Assembly (NCBI GenBank): GCA_034231615.1
Contig: CM067302.1
Location: 11,460,820 to 11,524,819, forward strand
Length of the DNA: 64,000 nucleotides
Source of the DNA: Meghimatium bilineatum
Taxonomy: Eukaryota > Mollusca > Gastropoda > Stylommatophora > Philomycidae
Reading direction: 5' to 3'
Below the pieces are notes generated by a model. It worked only from the letters and a program-made list of their open reading frames with translations, had not been told where the DNA came from and made no database searches. Below, one piece after another: positions 1 to 11,400 of the stretch; positions within the stretch are counted from its first letter, which is position 1, and every line of letters begins with the position of its first letter. A program made the translations under genes and the position numbers.

Positions 1-59
1 ATAGAAGAAATGATAAAGAGGTTTGGTTGGTTGCTGGTCCAGCGGTCCATGGGCTAATG

Positions 60-235
60 CCCTTTGATCTAATGCCATTAAATGGCATTATATTGCTGTA
101 AGTTTGTGGATTTTCAGCCCACCCCGGGACAGAGCCAGAGAATAACTATCACACCTCCAGGAAGGTAGGTTTCGAACTATGCACTGCTCCTAGCCACTGT
201 AGCCAAGATAGGGTTCACTGTGCTCATTCCCGGCC
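60..235 (-). mobile_element. tRNA-headed SINE remnant
   Basis: Read on the minus strand, the head has TGGCTACAGTGGCTAGGAGC (A-box-like) followed by AGTTCGAAACC (B-box-like). This is the internal promoter arrangement of a tRNA-derived SINE. The body resembles no other copy in the window with certainty. Confidence 0.45.
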
Positions 236-484
236 ACCAATTGACTACTGCTTATGCCGAACTTCTCTATTGCTCCAGGCAACCAAATGTTCAAGTCAAA
301 AGGATTGTCACGTCCTGAGTCACTGTGCCTCTATGATGGGTTTCAGCCATAAGAAAAAACAGTGCTGCCAGTTTCCTCCTCCCCATTGCTGCACAGTACA
401 TCTCTGGCCTCCTCCCAACCACAGAGGGTGCATACATATATATTTAGGCAAACATGAAACATTTAAACAACAAAATAAAAGCAT

Positions 485-632
485 AATTGTATAGATGACG
501 TGCCATGAAGCTTCTCTAAGAAGATTAATAACCTCAATATAAAGGCATGTTATCCACTAAGGTTTTCTGTTGCATGGGCGGTTTGTCTAGTGGGCCATTG
601 GTGAGACCCACAGATGCAACCACATGCGTAAA
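485..632. repeat. Dispersed repeat, copy 1 of 2
   Basis: Near-reverse-complement of 54465-54600 (shared GGTTTGTCTAGTGGGCCATT and TTGTATAGATGACGTG-like ends). Unclassified. 240-480 and 635-920 show nothing recognisable. Confidence 0.5.
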
Positions 633-919
633 TGATAAAGAGAAAAATAAAAGTTTTAGGAATTGTGGATAGATAGTGTATGAGAAACACTCAGAAATAT
701 AACAGCAGAAGAGGTAAATAGAAGAACAAAAGACTGTACACTCACTCTCCTCTCAACACCAAAAGGTACATGAGAACACAAAGAAGAAGAATACATAGTG
801 AAAGAACCTTTGTGGCTCAGATTGATCTTATGAGTCAAATCGATCATCGCCACGAATCATAGATTATATTTCTTATAAAAAAATCAAGTCCCATGTCGAT
901 TGTCGTAAGCGATCATTCT

Positions 920-1440
920 TTTCCACAACTCTCTTTCTCTTGTGTTGTTAATAAGTTCTGTTGGTGACATATATTTGTGCCACAGTGACAATCCATCCCG
1001 AAATTTCTCTCTATGACTTCCTCTGTCTCTTCTCCTCTTGATCTTTCCGGTGGTTACTAAATGTTTAAGTTTTACTTATCTCATCAGATGTCCTAAAAAC
1101 CATGATTGTCTGTTTCTAATTTTCACTATAATTTGTCATTTTAATCCAGCATCTCAGAGAACTTCTACATTAGTTTTCTTGGCTGTCCATGGAATTTTCA
1201 ACTTTCTTCTTAAAAAACCACATCTAAGTTGCCTCCAGTTTGTTTATCTTGTGCACTTTTCTTTACTGTCCATGTTTCATTTCCATAAAGAAGGATTGGC
1301 TCAATATAACATCCTAGCACTCATGCATGCATTGATATTACTCCATTTCATAGAATATTCCTCATTTTTTGAAATGTTGCTTTGGCCTGTGTTGACTAGG
1401 TCCCGTTCTTGATCTTACTGGAGCACCTGCCATCTGATGT
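920..1440 (-). mobile_element. LINE reverse-transcriptase C-terminal remnant
   Basis: The minus-strand translation, broken by stops and shifts, gives segments such as KLKIPWTAKKTNVEVL, RQSWFLGHLMR and TGKIKRRRDRGSHREKF. These are typical of the region after the RT domain in RTE/Nimbus-like LINEs. A related fragment is at 50263-50330. Confidence 0.6.
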
Positions 1441-2315
1441 TCAAATGGTGCCAAGATATATTTCTTATAGCACAACAGTAGCCACAAGAAAACTAGCTAC
1501 AACAGAGATGACTTGTCTACATAGAATCCTCAGAGTAACATTAAGAGACTGAATCAGAAATGAAAACATCAAGACTAACAAACACAATGCAATTTCTGGA
1601 TTATATCAGAAGACAACAGATTAAATGATTTTCATATGCTTCCAGAATACCATCAGACAGAACTCTTCAAAAAGTATTACTATACATGGTGGCCCAAAAG
1701 TAGGTTTACAGTTATTAAACTACCTTTTATATGGTTGAAGTTACTTGCTTAGTAATACCAATATAAAACATTCTGTAGAGTATAAATGTAACTTACACAA
1801 ACAGCTTTTCCCTTACTGATTGTAATTTATTTTTATGAACAAGGTTTATGAAAAGAAACCCAAAACAATAAATGATTTAAAAGATTACAATTCATCTTGC
1901 ATTCACAGAAATTGATGATCGGAATTTGTGCCGCACTGTGTGTCAAAGTGTCCTGGAGAGATTTGAAGAATGTTGCAATGTTGAAGGAGGACATTTTGAG
2001 CATCTGAGAGATTCAATTGTTTATGTTAACAGGTATAACGAATTTCCCACTGTTCTAGTGTCAAATTTTCAAAAATATAGTCTACGTGATAACTGTAAAC
2101 CTACTTTTTGGCCACCCTGTATAGACAAGATGGATACAAAGCCAGGGGCAGACCTTGCAAACAATGAATTACAGAAATAAAAGAGTCAACAAAAACAAAC
2201 ATATATGAAGCACACAAAAAAAGCCCATCTCCAGAGAACTCTTCTACCCCTGATACTGCAAGGCATAAAGGGGTACAAAGTGAAAAAATAAAGAAGAAAA
2301 GAATAATCAAAAGTT
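1440..2315 (+). mobile_element. LINE C-terminal remnant interrupted by a mariner-like element
   Basis: Degraded RT C-terminus in two parts, 1440-1684 (TTEMTCLHRILRV-like) and 2120-2315 (DGYKARGRPC...ITEIKEST). It is collinear with the copy at 37440-37830. The 435-bp interruption has its own terminal inverted repeats. Confidence 0.65.
1685..2119 (+). mobile_element. Internally deleted mariner/IS630-like element with intact TIRs
   Basis: Terminal inverted repeats of about 28 bp (start GGTGGCCCAAAAGTAGGTTT, end AAACCTACTTTTTGGCCACC) are flanked by TATA at 1681-1684 and 2120-2123. Near the 3' end an open stretch reads LCRTVCQSVLERFEECC and EGGHFEHLRD, the typical C-terminal end of an IS630/Tc1/mariner-type transposase. 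The catalytic domain is gone, so it is non-autonomous. The homologous LINE at 54.9 kb lacks it. Confidence 0.75.
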
Positions 2316-2720
2316 GCCTACTACTGTATGATTTACTGTGTTAATGTCATCTGACAACAGTTAACTCCAGTAAACAAAAAATATAACAACACAAGTTAAG
2401 ACAAGAATTTATTTCAATGACAAGTCTACCCTGAGATGAGTATACACTTAACATGACATTTATAACTGACATTTTAACCGAAACTTGATAAACTTTGCAT
2501 ATCTTAAACTTGCTATGATAATGTAAATTTCACATAACAGTCACAGCTTGGGACAATGGCAATAATTGAATCAGACATCCAAAACTTGAAATGACAATCA
2601 AAACTTGACATTTACAAACAGAAGTAACATGCACAGCTTGGCATATCAATCTGTCATCCTTATGGACAGATTGATATACCATTGAATTTACAGCTTGATA
2701 TAATATTCATAACTTGACAT
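2316..2720. repeat. Degenerate short repeats with a small hairpin
   Basis: Recurrent AACTTGACAT / CAGCTTGGCAT-like words at about 20-30 bp spacing. 2643-2683 forms a stem (TATCAATCTGTC paired with GGACAGATTGATA). No coding signal. Confidence 0.4.
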
Positions 2721-2763
2721 GGTATTCAGATCTTGATTGCTTTCTTTCCTGTGTTCAGTACTT

Positions 2764-2922
2764 CTTCAGCGTTCATTCTCAAATTGCCACTGGATTTCTC
2801 TTGTAACTGGACAATGGTCCTACAAGATTTCCAGTTGGATGTAGACCAGAGAATGAAAATGTGTTGTGTTTCCGTTTTATTTGCGCCAATGGCCCAACAC
2901 ATCCATCTTTGGTGGGGTCCAG
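2764..2922 (-). mobile_element. Family-B GAA-tailed short repeat
   Basis: The minus-strand element ends in GAAGAAG-type sequence, with CAGTACTT on both sides as a probable 8-bp target-site duplication. It lies inside LINE sequence. Confidence 0.65.
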
Positions 2923-3690
2923 TACTTGATGACTACACCATATGACAAATCTTGTGGATCAACTCAGCCGTTGTCTGAAGCCTTTCTTTGGTTACATATA
3001 TCTTTGCTTGCAGGGTTGTGCCGTTGGGCCAGTACGTTTCCCTCAAATATTCATACTTGGGACAGTTCTGCAGAATATGTTCAGGTGTGTGTTCATCTGT
3101 TCCACATGTGTGCAGTGATGTGGCACACAGTCTCATCATGTGCATGTGTTTATTCTGTCTGTTGTGTCCTGTCCTCATGCAAAGTATGGTGACCTTTCCC
3201 TGTCGATTTAGATAGTGGTAGGTGTCTTTTGTCAAGTTATGTTCACTTCTGATGGTTTATATAGATCTATTCTTTCACATCCTGTATACACTCACCTCCC
3301 TCTGATCAACTCATCAGCCCTCTCATTTCCTGGGACATCACAGTTTCTTCTTCTTCAGCATTCATTCTCAAACTCCCACTGGATCTCTCTTGTAGGACAA
3401 TGGTCCAACTAGATTTCCAACAGGATGTATTCCAGAAAATGGAAAAGCGTTGTGTCACCGTTTTATGTGGCCAATGGCCTGACACATCCGTCTTTGGTGG
3501 TGGGACATCACAGTATGATGGTACCTACTGAAATATAGTTCTATTCTTTTTGTGTGCTATATTGTTTATTTGATCTCACAAGTGTTTTAGTTTACCACCA
3601 TTGAGAGCCTGCAGAACAGATAGTGCATCTGTGGAGGTGACCACTTGTTGACATTCAGAGAAAACAAAAATAGCATATCTTATTCAGGAT
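2923..3690 (-). mobile_element. Jockey-like LINE C-terminal remnant with SINE insertion
   Basis: The minus strand encodes GKVTILCMRTGHNRQNKHM...CGTDEHTPEHILQNCPKYEYLR, the Cys-rich segment after RNase H in these LINEs. The sequence then continues past a family-B repeat at 3345-3500. Homologous to 36250-36770 and 60370-60590. Confidence 0.7.
3345..3500 (-). mobile_element. Family-B short repeat with a 14-bp TSD
   Basis: Flanked by a perfect direct repeat TGGGACATCACAGT (3331-3344 and 3501-3514) within a LINE. The GAAGAAGAA tail is at the plus-strand left end, so the element lies on the minus strand. Confidence 0.8.
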
Positions 3691-3905
3691 GTAGCCATCA
3701 ACCCAGCATTTTTTGGCTGTAGTGATATTTTTAAACATGTCTCTAGCTGCGCCAGGTCAACCCAGAATCGCGGAGTGTTCAGAGAATTCATAATACCGGG
3801 AAGTTCTGGAAAGAATATGTTACATAAATATTTTCAGTAGTTTACCATTGCTTTCTGAGCGGTCCAGGTGCACAATTGCCTGCGGCGGGATTCGAACTCG
3901 TACCT
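3665..3905 (-). mobile_element. tRNA-derived SINE (family T) split by a LINE 3' end
   Basis: The minus-strand head has a B-box-like GAGTTCGAATCCCGCC; the tail reads GCCAAAAAATGCTGGGTTGA...CATCCTGAATA-like. About 95 bp of LINE 3' end (WKEYVT stop, 3730-3825) sits in the middle with ATATTTT on both sides. Other copies: 19380-19570 and 56125-56335. Confidence 0.65.
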
Positions 3906-4084
3906 TGGCCGTTTTTATGGATTTTTTTTATTGAAACAGAAATAAATTGTTAAAAATACGGATCTATGAAAAAATTCGTTGAAAGCTATTGTGCAGTGCT
4001 TCTATCACCTCTACATTTTTTTCTCTTTCCGTAAAGTTTTTCCTTTTGACAAGTTACGGTGGTGCTATTTTAACTGTCCACAAC

Positions 4085-4200
4085 CTTGTTCTTCAACATT
4101 CATTCTCAAACCCCACCGGTTCTCTCTTATAGCAGGGCAATTGTCCTACTAGATTTCTATAAGAAAAGAAATGCATTGTGTCGCTGTTTTATTCTTCAGT
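4085..4200 (-). mobile_element. Diverged family-B short repeat downstream of hinderin
   Basis: Matches the family-B consensus (CATTCTCAAAC, CACCGGTTCTCTCTTATAG, GCATTGTGTCGCTGTTTTAT). It lies on the same strand as hinderin and holds the candidate AATAAA. Confidence 0.6.
4188..4193 (-). promoter_or_regulatory. Candidate hinderin poly(A) signal
   Basis: AATAAA on the minus strand, 385 bases past the stop. It is part of a family-B short repeat whose consensus contains GCAAATAAAACGG, so the signal could be repeat-derived. Another candidate lies near 3918-3925. Cleavage site unknown. Confidence 0.3.
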
Positions 4201-4577
4201 CTTCAGCACAACCTGAAATGAAATTTCCAGCCTGACATCTCATTCAAAAATTTATAATCACTCTACAAGTCTACGATTGAGTCCTGTTACCCGACCTGTT
4301 CAATGTGTACAGTGAAAAAATAATGAGATCCATACAAGATATGCCAGGGATATCAGTTGGAGGGCAGACTATCCTTGCTGTCTTTACCTCCCCTAACTCA
4401 TGCGGCAGGTACTCATTTACAGCTGAGTCGACTGTATCATGACAGCACACAAAATAGAAGGCTGTGGAAAGACATGATAACCATTTCCACACGGAGATGG
4501 ATCATAATTCTGATGGACCATAAAGGAGATGGACCAGAAAACAGGACCATAAGTAGAAGCTACAAGTCTGTCGTGTA

Positions 4578-5436
4578 TCATGACAGCACAAAAAATACTT
4601 CTTCCAGAATACGATTTTCCTCTTCATCACCAAAAAATAACTTCCCTTCTGCAGAATTCTCTGTCTCAAGACCACGAAGGGTCAACTGCACAAAATTCAA
4701 CACATCATCCTCTACAAAAATATCCGCATGTTCATCCCTAACAGGAGGCTCCATCTTTAGGGGGTTTTTAATGCAATCCCCACCGTAAGATCTGTTTAAT
4801 GTCTGAATTATTAAATCTGAAAAATCCTCATCATCTGATACGCCATTAACTCCATTAGATATTCTAGTGACACCCTTATCATTCGAACTAATTAATCTTG
4901 CATTACCCTTATCATACGAGCCAGTTAATCTCTTTTCACCCTTATCATATGAACCGATTAATCTCGCATCACCCTTACCATACGAACTAATTAATCTCGC
5001 ATCATCCTTATCGTACGTTAGTCTGGCATCACAGTTATATGAGATTGCACCACACTGGACACGTTCATCGAAGCCATCACACTTCTGTCTCATACTATCT
5101 TCGTCTTTGTTCACACAATTACCTCGTACATTATCAATGCTGGTTCTCTTAAATTCAAAAAGTTCCAATATGGAGTCACTTTCATTAAAAATCTTCCCCA
5201 GACCCAATTCGTGATGACGACCAATATTTGTGTCACCCATGATGGGCAGAGAATATTTACTTATCGGTAACTGGCCGTCAGATGTGACAGGCTCTCTGGA
5301 CTCTGGAGTAGGTGCGCCATAATGAGGCTTAGCGCCACTCACTGACCACGGTGACCCACGTTGATTATGTTGTTTTGATATGGAAGCTGAGTCAGACAGT
5401 GTCTTTATGATGTCCACAACTGATAGCGTCTCCTCT
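4578..5436 (-). CDS. KIAA1328: Hinderin exon 13 (stop codon), with an 11-aa coding repeat
   Basis: Opens EETLSVVDIIKTLSDS, matching the ETSLLDLVQSLS motif of the vertebrate C-terminal region, and ends EEENRILEEVFFVLS before TGA. The conserved C-terminal tail fixes the stop. Its middle has about five 11-residue repeats (DARLISSYGKG, DARLIGSYDKG, EKRLTGSYDKG, NARLISSNDKG), encoded near 4855-5035. Acceptor CTGAACAG. Confidence 0.88.
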
Positions 5437-8400
5437 CTGTTCAGACAAACAAGAAGAGAACATCAGACAAATAGAGATAACACCGGTAAGGTGTGCGTGT
5501 GTAGAATTCATTGTCTAGTTCCTGTATATCTTCACACAGTCATTCTATAATTTCTGCATGTGTGTACACAATTATTCTATAATTTCTGCATGTTTGTATG
5601 CAATCATTCTATAATTTCTGCATGTTTTTACACAATCATTCTATAATTTCTGCATATTTGTACGCAATCATTCTCTAGTTTATGTAGTTCTGTCCACAAT
5701 CATTCTCTAATTCTTTTATGTTGATTTCATACAAGACCAGACTGTCCCCATCTTTGACCACACACAAGGTCAGACTGCTCCAATCCCAGACCACACACAA
5801 GGTCAGACTGCTCCAATCCCAGACCTCACACAAGATCAGACTGTCCACATTTTAAACTTAAACAAGACTAGACTGTTCTAATCCCTTACCCCACGCAAGG
5901 TCAGACTGTTCCAATCCTGACCATACACAAGATCAGACTGTACCCATCTTTGAACTCACACAAGATCAGACTGCCCCCATCTCTGACCACACACAAGGTC
6001 AGACTGCTCCAATCCTGACCATACACAAGATCAGACTGTAACCATCTATGAACTCACACAAGATCAGACTGCCCCCATCTCTGACCACACACAAGATCAG
6101 ACTGCCCCCATCCCTGACCACATACATAACATACCCAGGGATATGAGCAGATGAGATGCCAGTAACCACATTTGCTGTTGGTGTTTCCACATTCGATGAA
6201 GTAGAAGGTGAAACCATGCCCTGCGCTGAAGCTGCTTCATGTTGGCTGACTGACACACTGTGCTGCTCTAAACCAGGCTGCAGTGGTGCTTGTTCATCTG
6301 ACACACAGAAAGATGATATATTATATTAAATGTATACTCATTAGTTAAAACATAAAAAAGACAGAGACAATGATAATAACAGGAAATAGTGCCCCATCAA
6401 ATAGTAAAATAGTATTAAATGAGAAAAACTTAAAGCAGGTGAATAGTTTCAAATATTTAGGAACATCAATAACTTCAGATGGTAAATGCAAGACCAAAAT
6501 TATAAGCAGAATCGGACAAGTAAAAGCAGTATTCCATAAAATGAAAAATATCCTATGCAACAATTCCATATCGATGGAAACTAGAAAGCGTGTCCTAAAA
6601 TGCTACATTGAACCAGTGCTACTCTATGTAAGTGAAGCATGGACAATAAATAAGACATCACTAAAATCATTGGAGGCAGCGGAAATGTGGTTTTATCGAA
6701 GAATGTTACGCATTCCTTGGATGGCAAAGATTACTAATGAAGAATGTCTTAGAAAGATGGATGTGAAAAGATGCATTATTGATAATATAAGAAAAAAGAC
6801 AGTCACTATTTATTGGGCACATAATGAGAAGAGGAGATATTGAGAATATAGTGACAACAGGAAAGATAGAAGGGAAAAGATCAAGTGGAAGACCCTGAGA
6901 AAAGATATTGGACAGTTTGACTAAATGACTTCGATTGACGACACCAACAGAGATGATGACATATATGAGAGATCGATGTACATGGAGAAATATGATAGCC
7001 AACGCCATTTGCACGGCACTTGATGATGATGATACTTATCATCAAGTTTCGTCTCTGCAAATTGAAGGTTGAATCAAACGCACCTCCAACATGTTCATTC
7101 TCCTGATGTGATGGTGTTCTTTAATAGACTATATCCTGTCCATCTTGTGATGCTTCACTCCTACTTACATCTTTGTTCACCTCTTGCTCGCTTCCCCTCA
7201 AGTAAGGTCATCAACAAGGTGTTATATCGCTTGCTCGCTTCCCCTCAAGTAAGGTCATCAACAAGGTGTTATATCTCTTGCTCGCTTCCCCTCAAGTAAG
7301 GTCATCAACAAGGTGTTATATCTCTTGCTCGCTTCCCCTCAAGTAAGGTCATCAACAAGGTGTTATATCTCTTGCTCGCTTCCCCTCAAGTAAGGTCATC
7401 AACAAGGTGTTATATCTCTTGCTCGCTTCCCCTCAAGTAAGGTCATCAACAAGGTGTTATATCTCTTGCTCGCTTCCCCTCAAGTAAGGTCATCAACAAG
7501 GTGTTATATCTCTTGCTCGCTTCCCCTCAAGTAAGGTCATCAACAAGGTGTTATATCTCTTGCTCGCTTCCCCTCAAGTAAGGTCATCAACAAGGTGTTA
7601 TATCTCTTGCTCGATTCCCCTCAAGTAAGGTCATCAACAAGGTGTTATATCTCTTGCTCGCTTCCCCTCAAGTAAGGTCATCAACAAGGTGTTATATCTC
7701 TTGCTCGCTTCCCCTCAAGTAAGGTCATCAACAAGGTGTTATACCTCTTGCTCGCTTCCCCTCAAGTAAGGTCATCAACAAGGTGTTATACCTCTTGCTC
7801 ACTTCCCCTCAAGTAAGGTCATCAACAAGGTGTTATATCTCTTACTCGCTTCCCCTCAAGTAAGGTCATCAACAAGGTGTTATATCTCTTGCTCTCTTCC
7901 CCTCAAGTAAGGTCATCAACAAGGTGTTATATCTCTTGCTCGCTTCCCCTCAAGTAAGATCTTCAACAAGGTGTTATATCTCTTGCTCGCTTCCCCTCAA
8001 GTAAGATCTTCAACAAGGTGTTATGTCTTAGCTGTAGAGGTATCCTTAAGGATACGATGAGGGGTTGCTGCCATTTTTGCCGAGATCTTTTAGTTCTTAG
8101 TTTCCCAGGGAAAAAATTCATCTGAATGCTTTATTATGCCGGTAAGCATCCAGACAAATTTTTTCCCTGGAAGGCTATGGTGGTTTTTCATCATATTCTT
8201 AAGAATGGCTCCGCAGCTAAGAGGTTAATGAATCCAACTATATATTTGATTTGTATTTCTTTTAATAGCTCTTTTCTTATACGAAGTGATGTCTCCTATT
8301 TTCAAAAACAAATATGTGAGTATGAACATCATTTTGGCCTGACACATCCGACTTCTGCATGGCTTTGGGTCAGTGACCCTATATGGGATGGGACAGCCAC

Positions 8401-11400
8401 CTCCATCCCATAACCTCCTTAATCGCCTCTTACGACATGCATGGAATGTAAGCAGTGTTGCTATTCTTTGCTCCCCAATCAGGCCTCGCGACACACGGGC
8501 GGGGGAAAGAATGTGTAGTAGTTTTGTGTGTGTGTTCTTCATTGTGTTCATTATGATGCTATATTATCTAAGCATTTAAGATTCTCTGAACAAAACTCGC
8601 CCGTGTGTTGCCGGGCCCGAAAGGGGAGCAAAGAATAGCAACACTGTGTACCTTCCACGTATATCGTAAAAGGTGACTAAGGAGGTTATGGGATGGAGTT
8701 AGCTGTCCCATCCCATATAGGGTCAGTGCCCCAAAGCCATGCTGGTCGGATGTGTCAGGCCGAAAGGTGCAGATATCACAGCAATGCTGTAAACCATGAC
8801 ACAACACATTCTGTTCTCCGGACTACATCGTGCTAATCTGCAGGAGTTTGAGAACGAACGCAGAAGAAGAAGATGAACAAAACTGACTGAACATAGATAA
8901 GATGGACTAACCAGTGTCAGAATGCAGCGAGTAGTTCAGTTTCTTCACAATGTCCGTGACGTTATGGCTTGGGTACACAACACAAGAGTCTCCGTTTGTC
9001 CCTGCAATATGTACCTCCTCAACTGGAGACATGTGCCGCTCTTGATTGAAAGTGGACTTGATGTTGCCAGCGTCACTCCCATCATTATTTTCGTTGGTCT
9101 GCCAATGACCACCGTACTCCTGAATGACTGCCCTACCTTTTTGCACATCCAACTCTACCCTGCTGACAGCGTTAGACTTCACTGTCGATATGTCAAGACT
9201 ATTAGAATGACCTCCCTGGGATAACCTGCTTGTAATAGCAATCACATTGTTACTGGTTGGAGGTAAGGTCGGATGTGACCTGGCATCTGTGAATATATAT
9301 ATATATATATACCTTAATTAGTTTCTAACATTACAGCACTCTGGGACAAACATAGGCCTATAGGTGCTTAGTATTTCACAGCAGATGTTGTAATTTATGC
9401 ATGTTTACATATCCCCATGTTTTGATAGATAATGATACCAATTATTTTGTCTCAAAGTTGCAGCACTCAATCAAATTTAGGTACTGTGATCACAGTCCCA
9501 TCCCCGTTTTTATTCTTGTTTCCCATTAGTGCCTGCCTACATATTTTGTGGTTAATTGATCTCAATATTATATCAATAAATAATCAATAATTAATTGAAA
9601 TATTAATTTTTTATGGTCAGGGTTAGTTATGTTTTACATAGGTGATCCTAACCCTAAATATAATTATATTTAAATTAATAAATGATAAACATAAACTGAT
9701 AAACATAAGCAAGGGAAATAATCACACAGATTGGCACAACAGGGGTTTGGACCGCGGCCATAGTACCTAAATTTATAACTGGGCTGATAACAACTAACAC
9801 AAAATAATATATTATACCAAGACTAGTAACAACTCATATCACACAATCCATGTTATTCAATAATAACAGCTCACACATCACACAATCCAAGTTATACCAT
9901 TAATAAAACCTCACACATCACACAATCCAAGTTATACCATTAATAAAACCTCACACATCACACAATCCAAGTTATACCATTAATAAAACCTCACACATCA
10001 CACAATCCAAGTTATACCATTAATAAAACCTCACACATCACACAATCCAAGTTATACCAATAATAACAGCTCACACATCACACAATCCAAGTTATACCAA
10101 TAATAAAACCTCACACATCACACAATCCAAGTTATACCAATAATAAAACCTCACACATCACACAATCCAAGTTATACCAAGATTGGTAACTTACTTTCAA
10201 TATTTATATCCTTCTGAGCATATTCTTGTCTCTTTTTCTCTAAAAGTTCTCGACGCTTGACCAGCTCCTCTTCCTTCCTAGCACATTCTTCTTCCAACTC
10301 AAGAAGTGACAACTGTATCCATAAAAATCATCAGGAATACATCAGTGAAATAAATCGGGAACACATCAGTGAAATAAATCATGAACACATCATTGAAATA
10401 AATCAGGAACACATCAGTGAAATAAATCAGGAACACATCATTGAAATAAATCAGGAACACATCAGTGAAATAAATCAGGAACACATCATTGAAATAAATC
10501 AGGAACACATCATTGAAATAAATCAGGAACACATCATTGAAATAAATCAGGAACACATCATTGAAATAAATCAGGAACACATCAATGAAATGCTCACTCA
10601 AACTATACATAACATAAGGTAAAACTATTTGTAGGAAGCTACAGCTGACAGATAATAATGGAAAGCTACTTCCGTTAGTGTTTGGTAAAAATTATACCCT
10701 ACCACTGCAGACTACATCAGTTAGCTTTTTGCAAGAATTAGACCCTACCACTGCAGACTACTTCAGTAAGCTTTTTGGTAAAAAAATTAGACCCATCTAC
10801 AGCACTGCAGACTACTTGAGTATTTGGTAAAAATTAGACCCTACCACTGCTGACCAATTCAGTTAGTTGTGGCCAAAAATTAGACTCCACCACTGCAGAC
10901 GACTTCAGTTAGTTTTTGGTAAAAATTAGACCCACCTACTGCTGACAAAAGATCATTTACTAAACATGAGAATCATTATCGAAAAATGTAGAGAATACAA
11001 AACAGAGAATACATGTGTTTTATCGACTATTCCAAAGCATTTGATTGCCTACAACATCAGCAACCATGGGGAATAATAAGAGAAATGTGCTTCACAGAAA
11101 ATCTAACATATCTTATTGAATCTCTCTATTATAATCAACAAGGCAGCTGTGAGAGTTGATGGTGATATCTCGGAATGGTTTTCGGAAAATAGCGAGGTAA
11201 GACAGATGCACTCTATCTCCATACTTATATAATATATATAAAGAAAACATTGTGAGGAAAGACAAAGAAAACAAAAAATTCCTTCCTCTAAATATAGGAG
11301 GATATGAAATACCAGAGATAAGATACACAGATGATACGGTACTTCTAACTACACACATAGAAGATACACAGATGATACGGTACTTCTAACTACACACATA

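Noticed and set aside
7183-8027. Regular repeats resembling a CRISPR array
   Set aside because: Contiguous identical 47-bp units with no variable spacers; eukaryotic minisatellite derived from a LINE.
10257-10622. 121-codon plus ORF with EINQEHI repeats
   Set aside because: A 24-bp intronic array antisense to hinderin; the real coding strand is minus, supported by splice phases.
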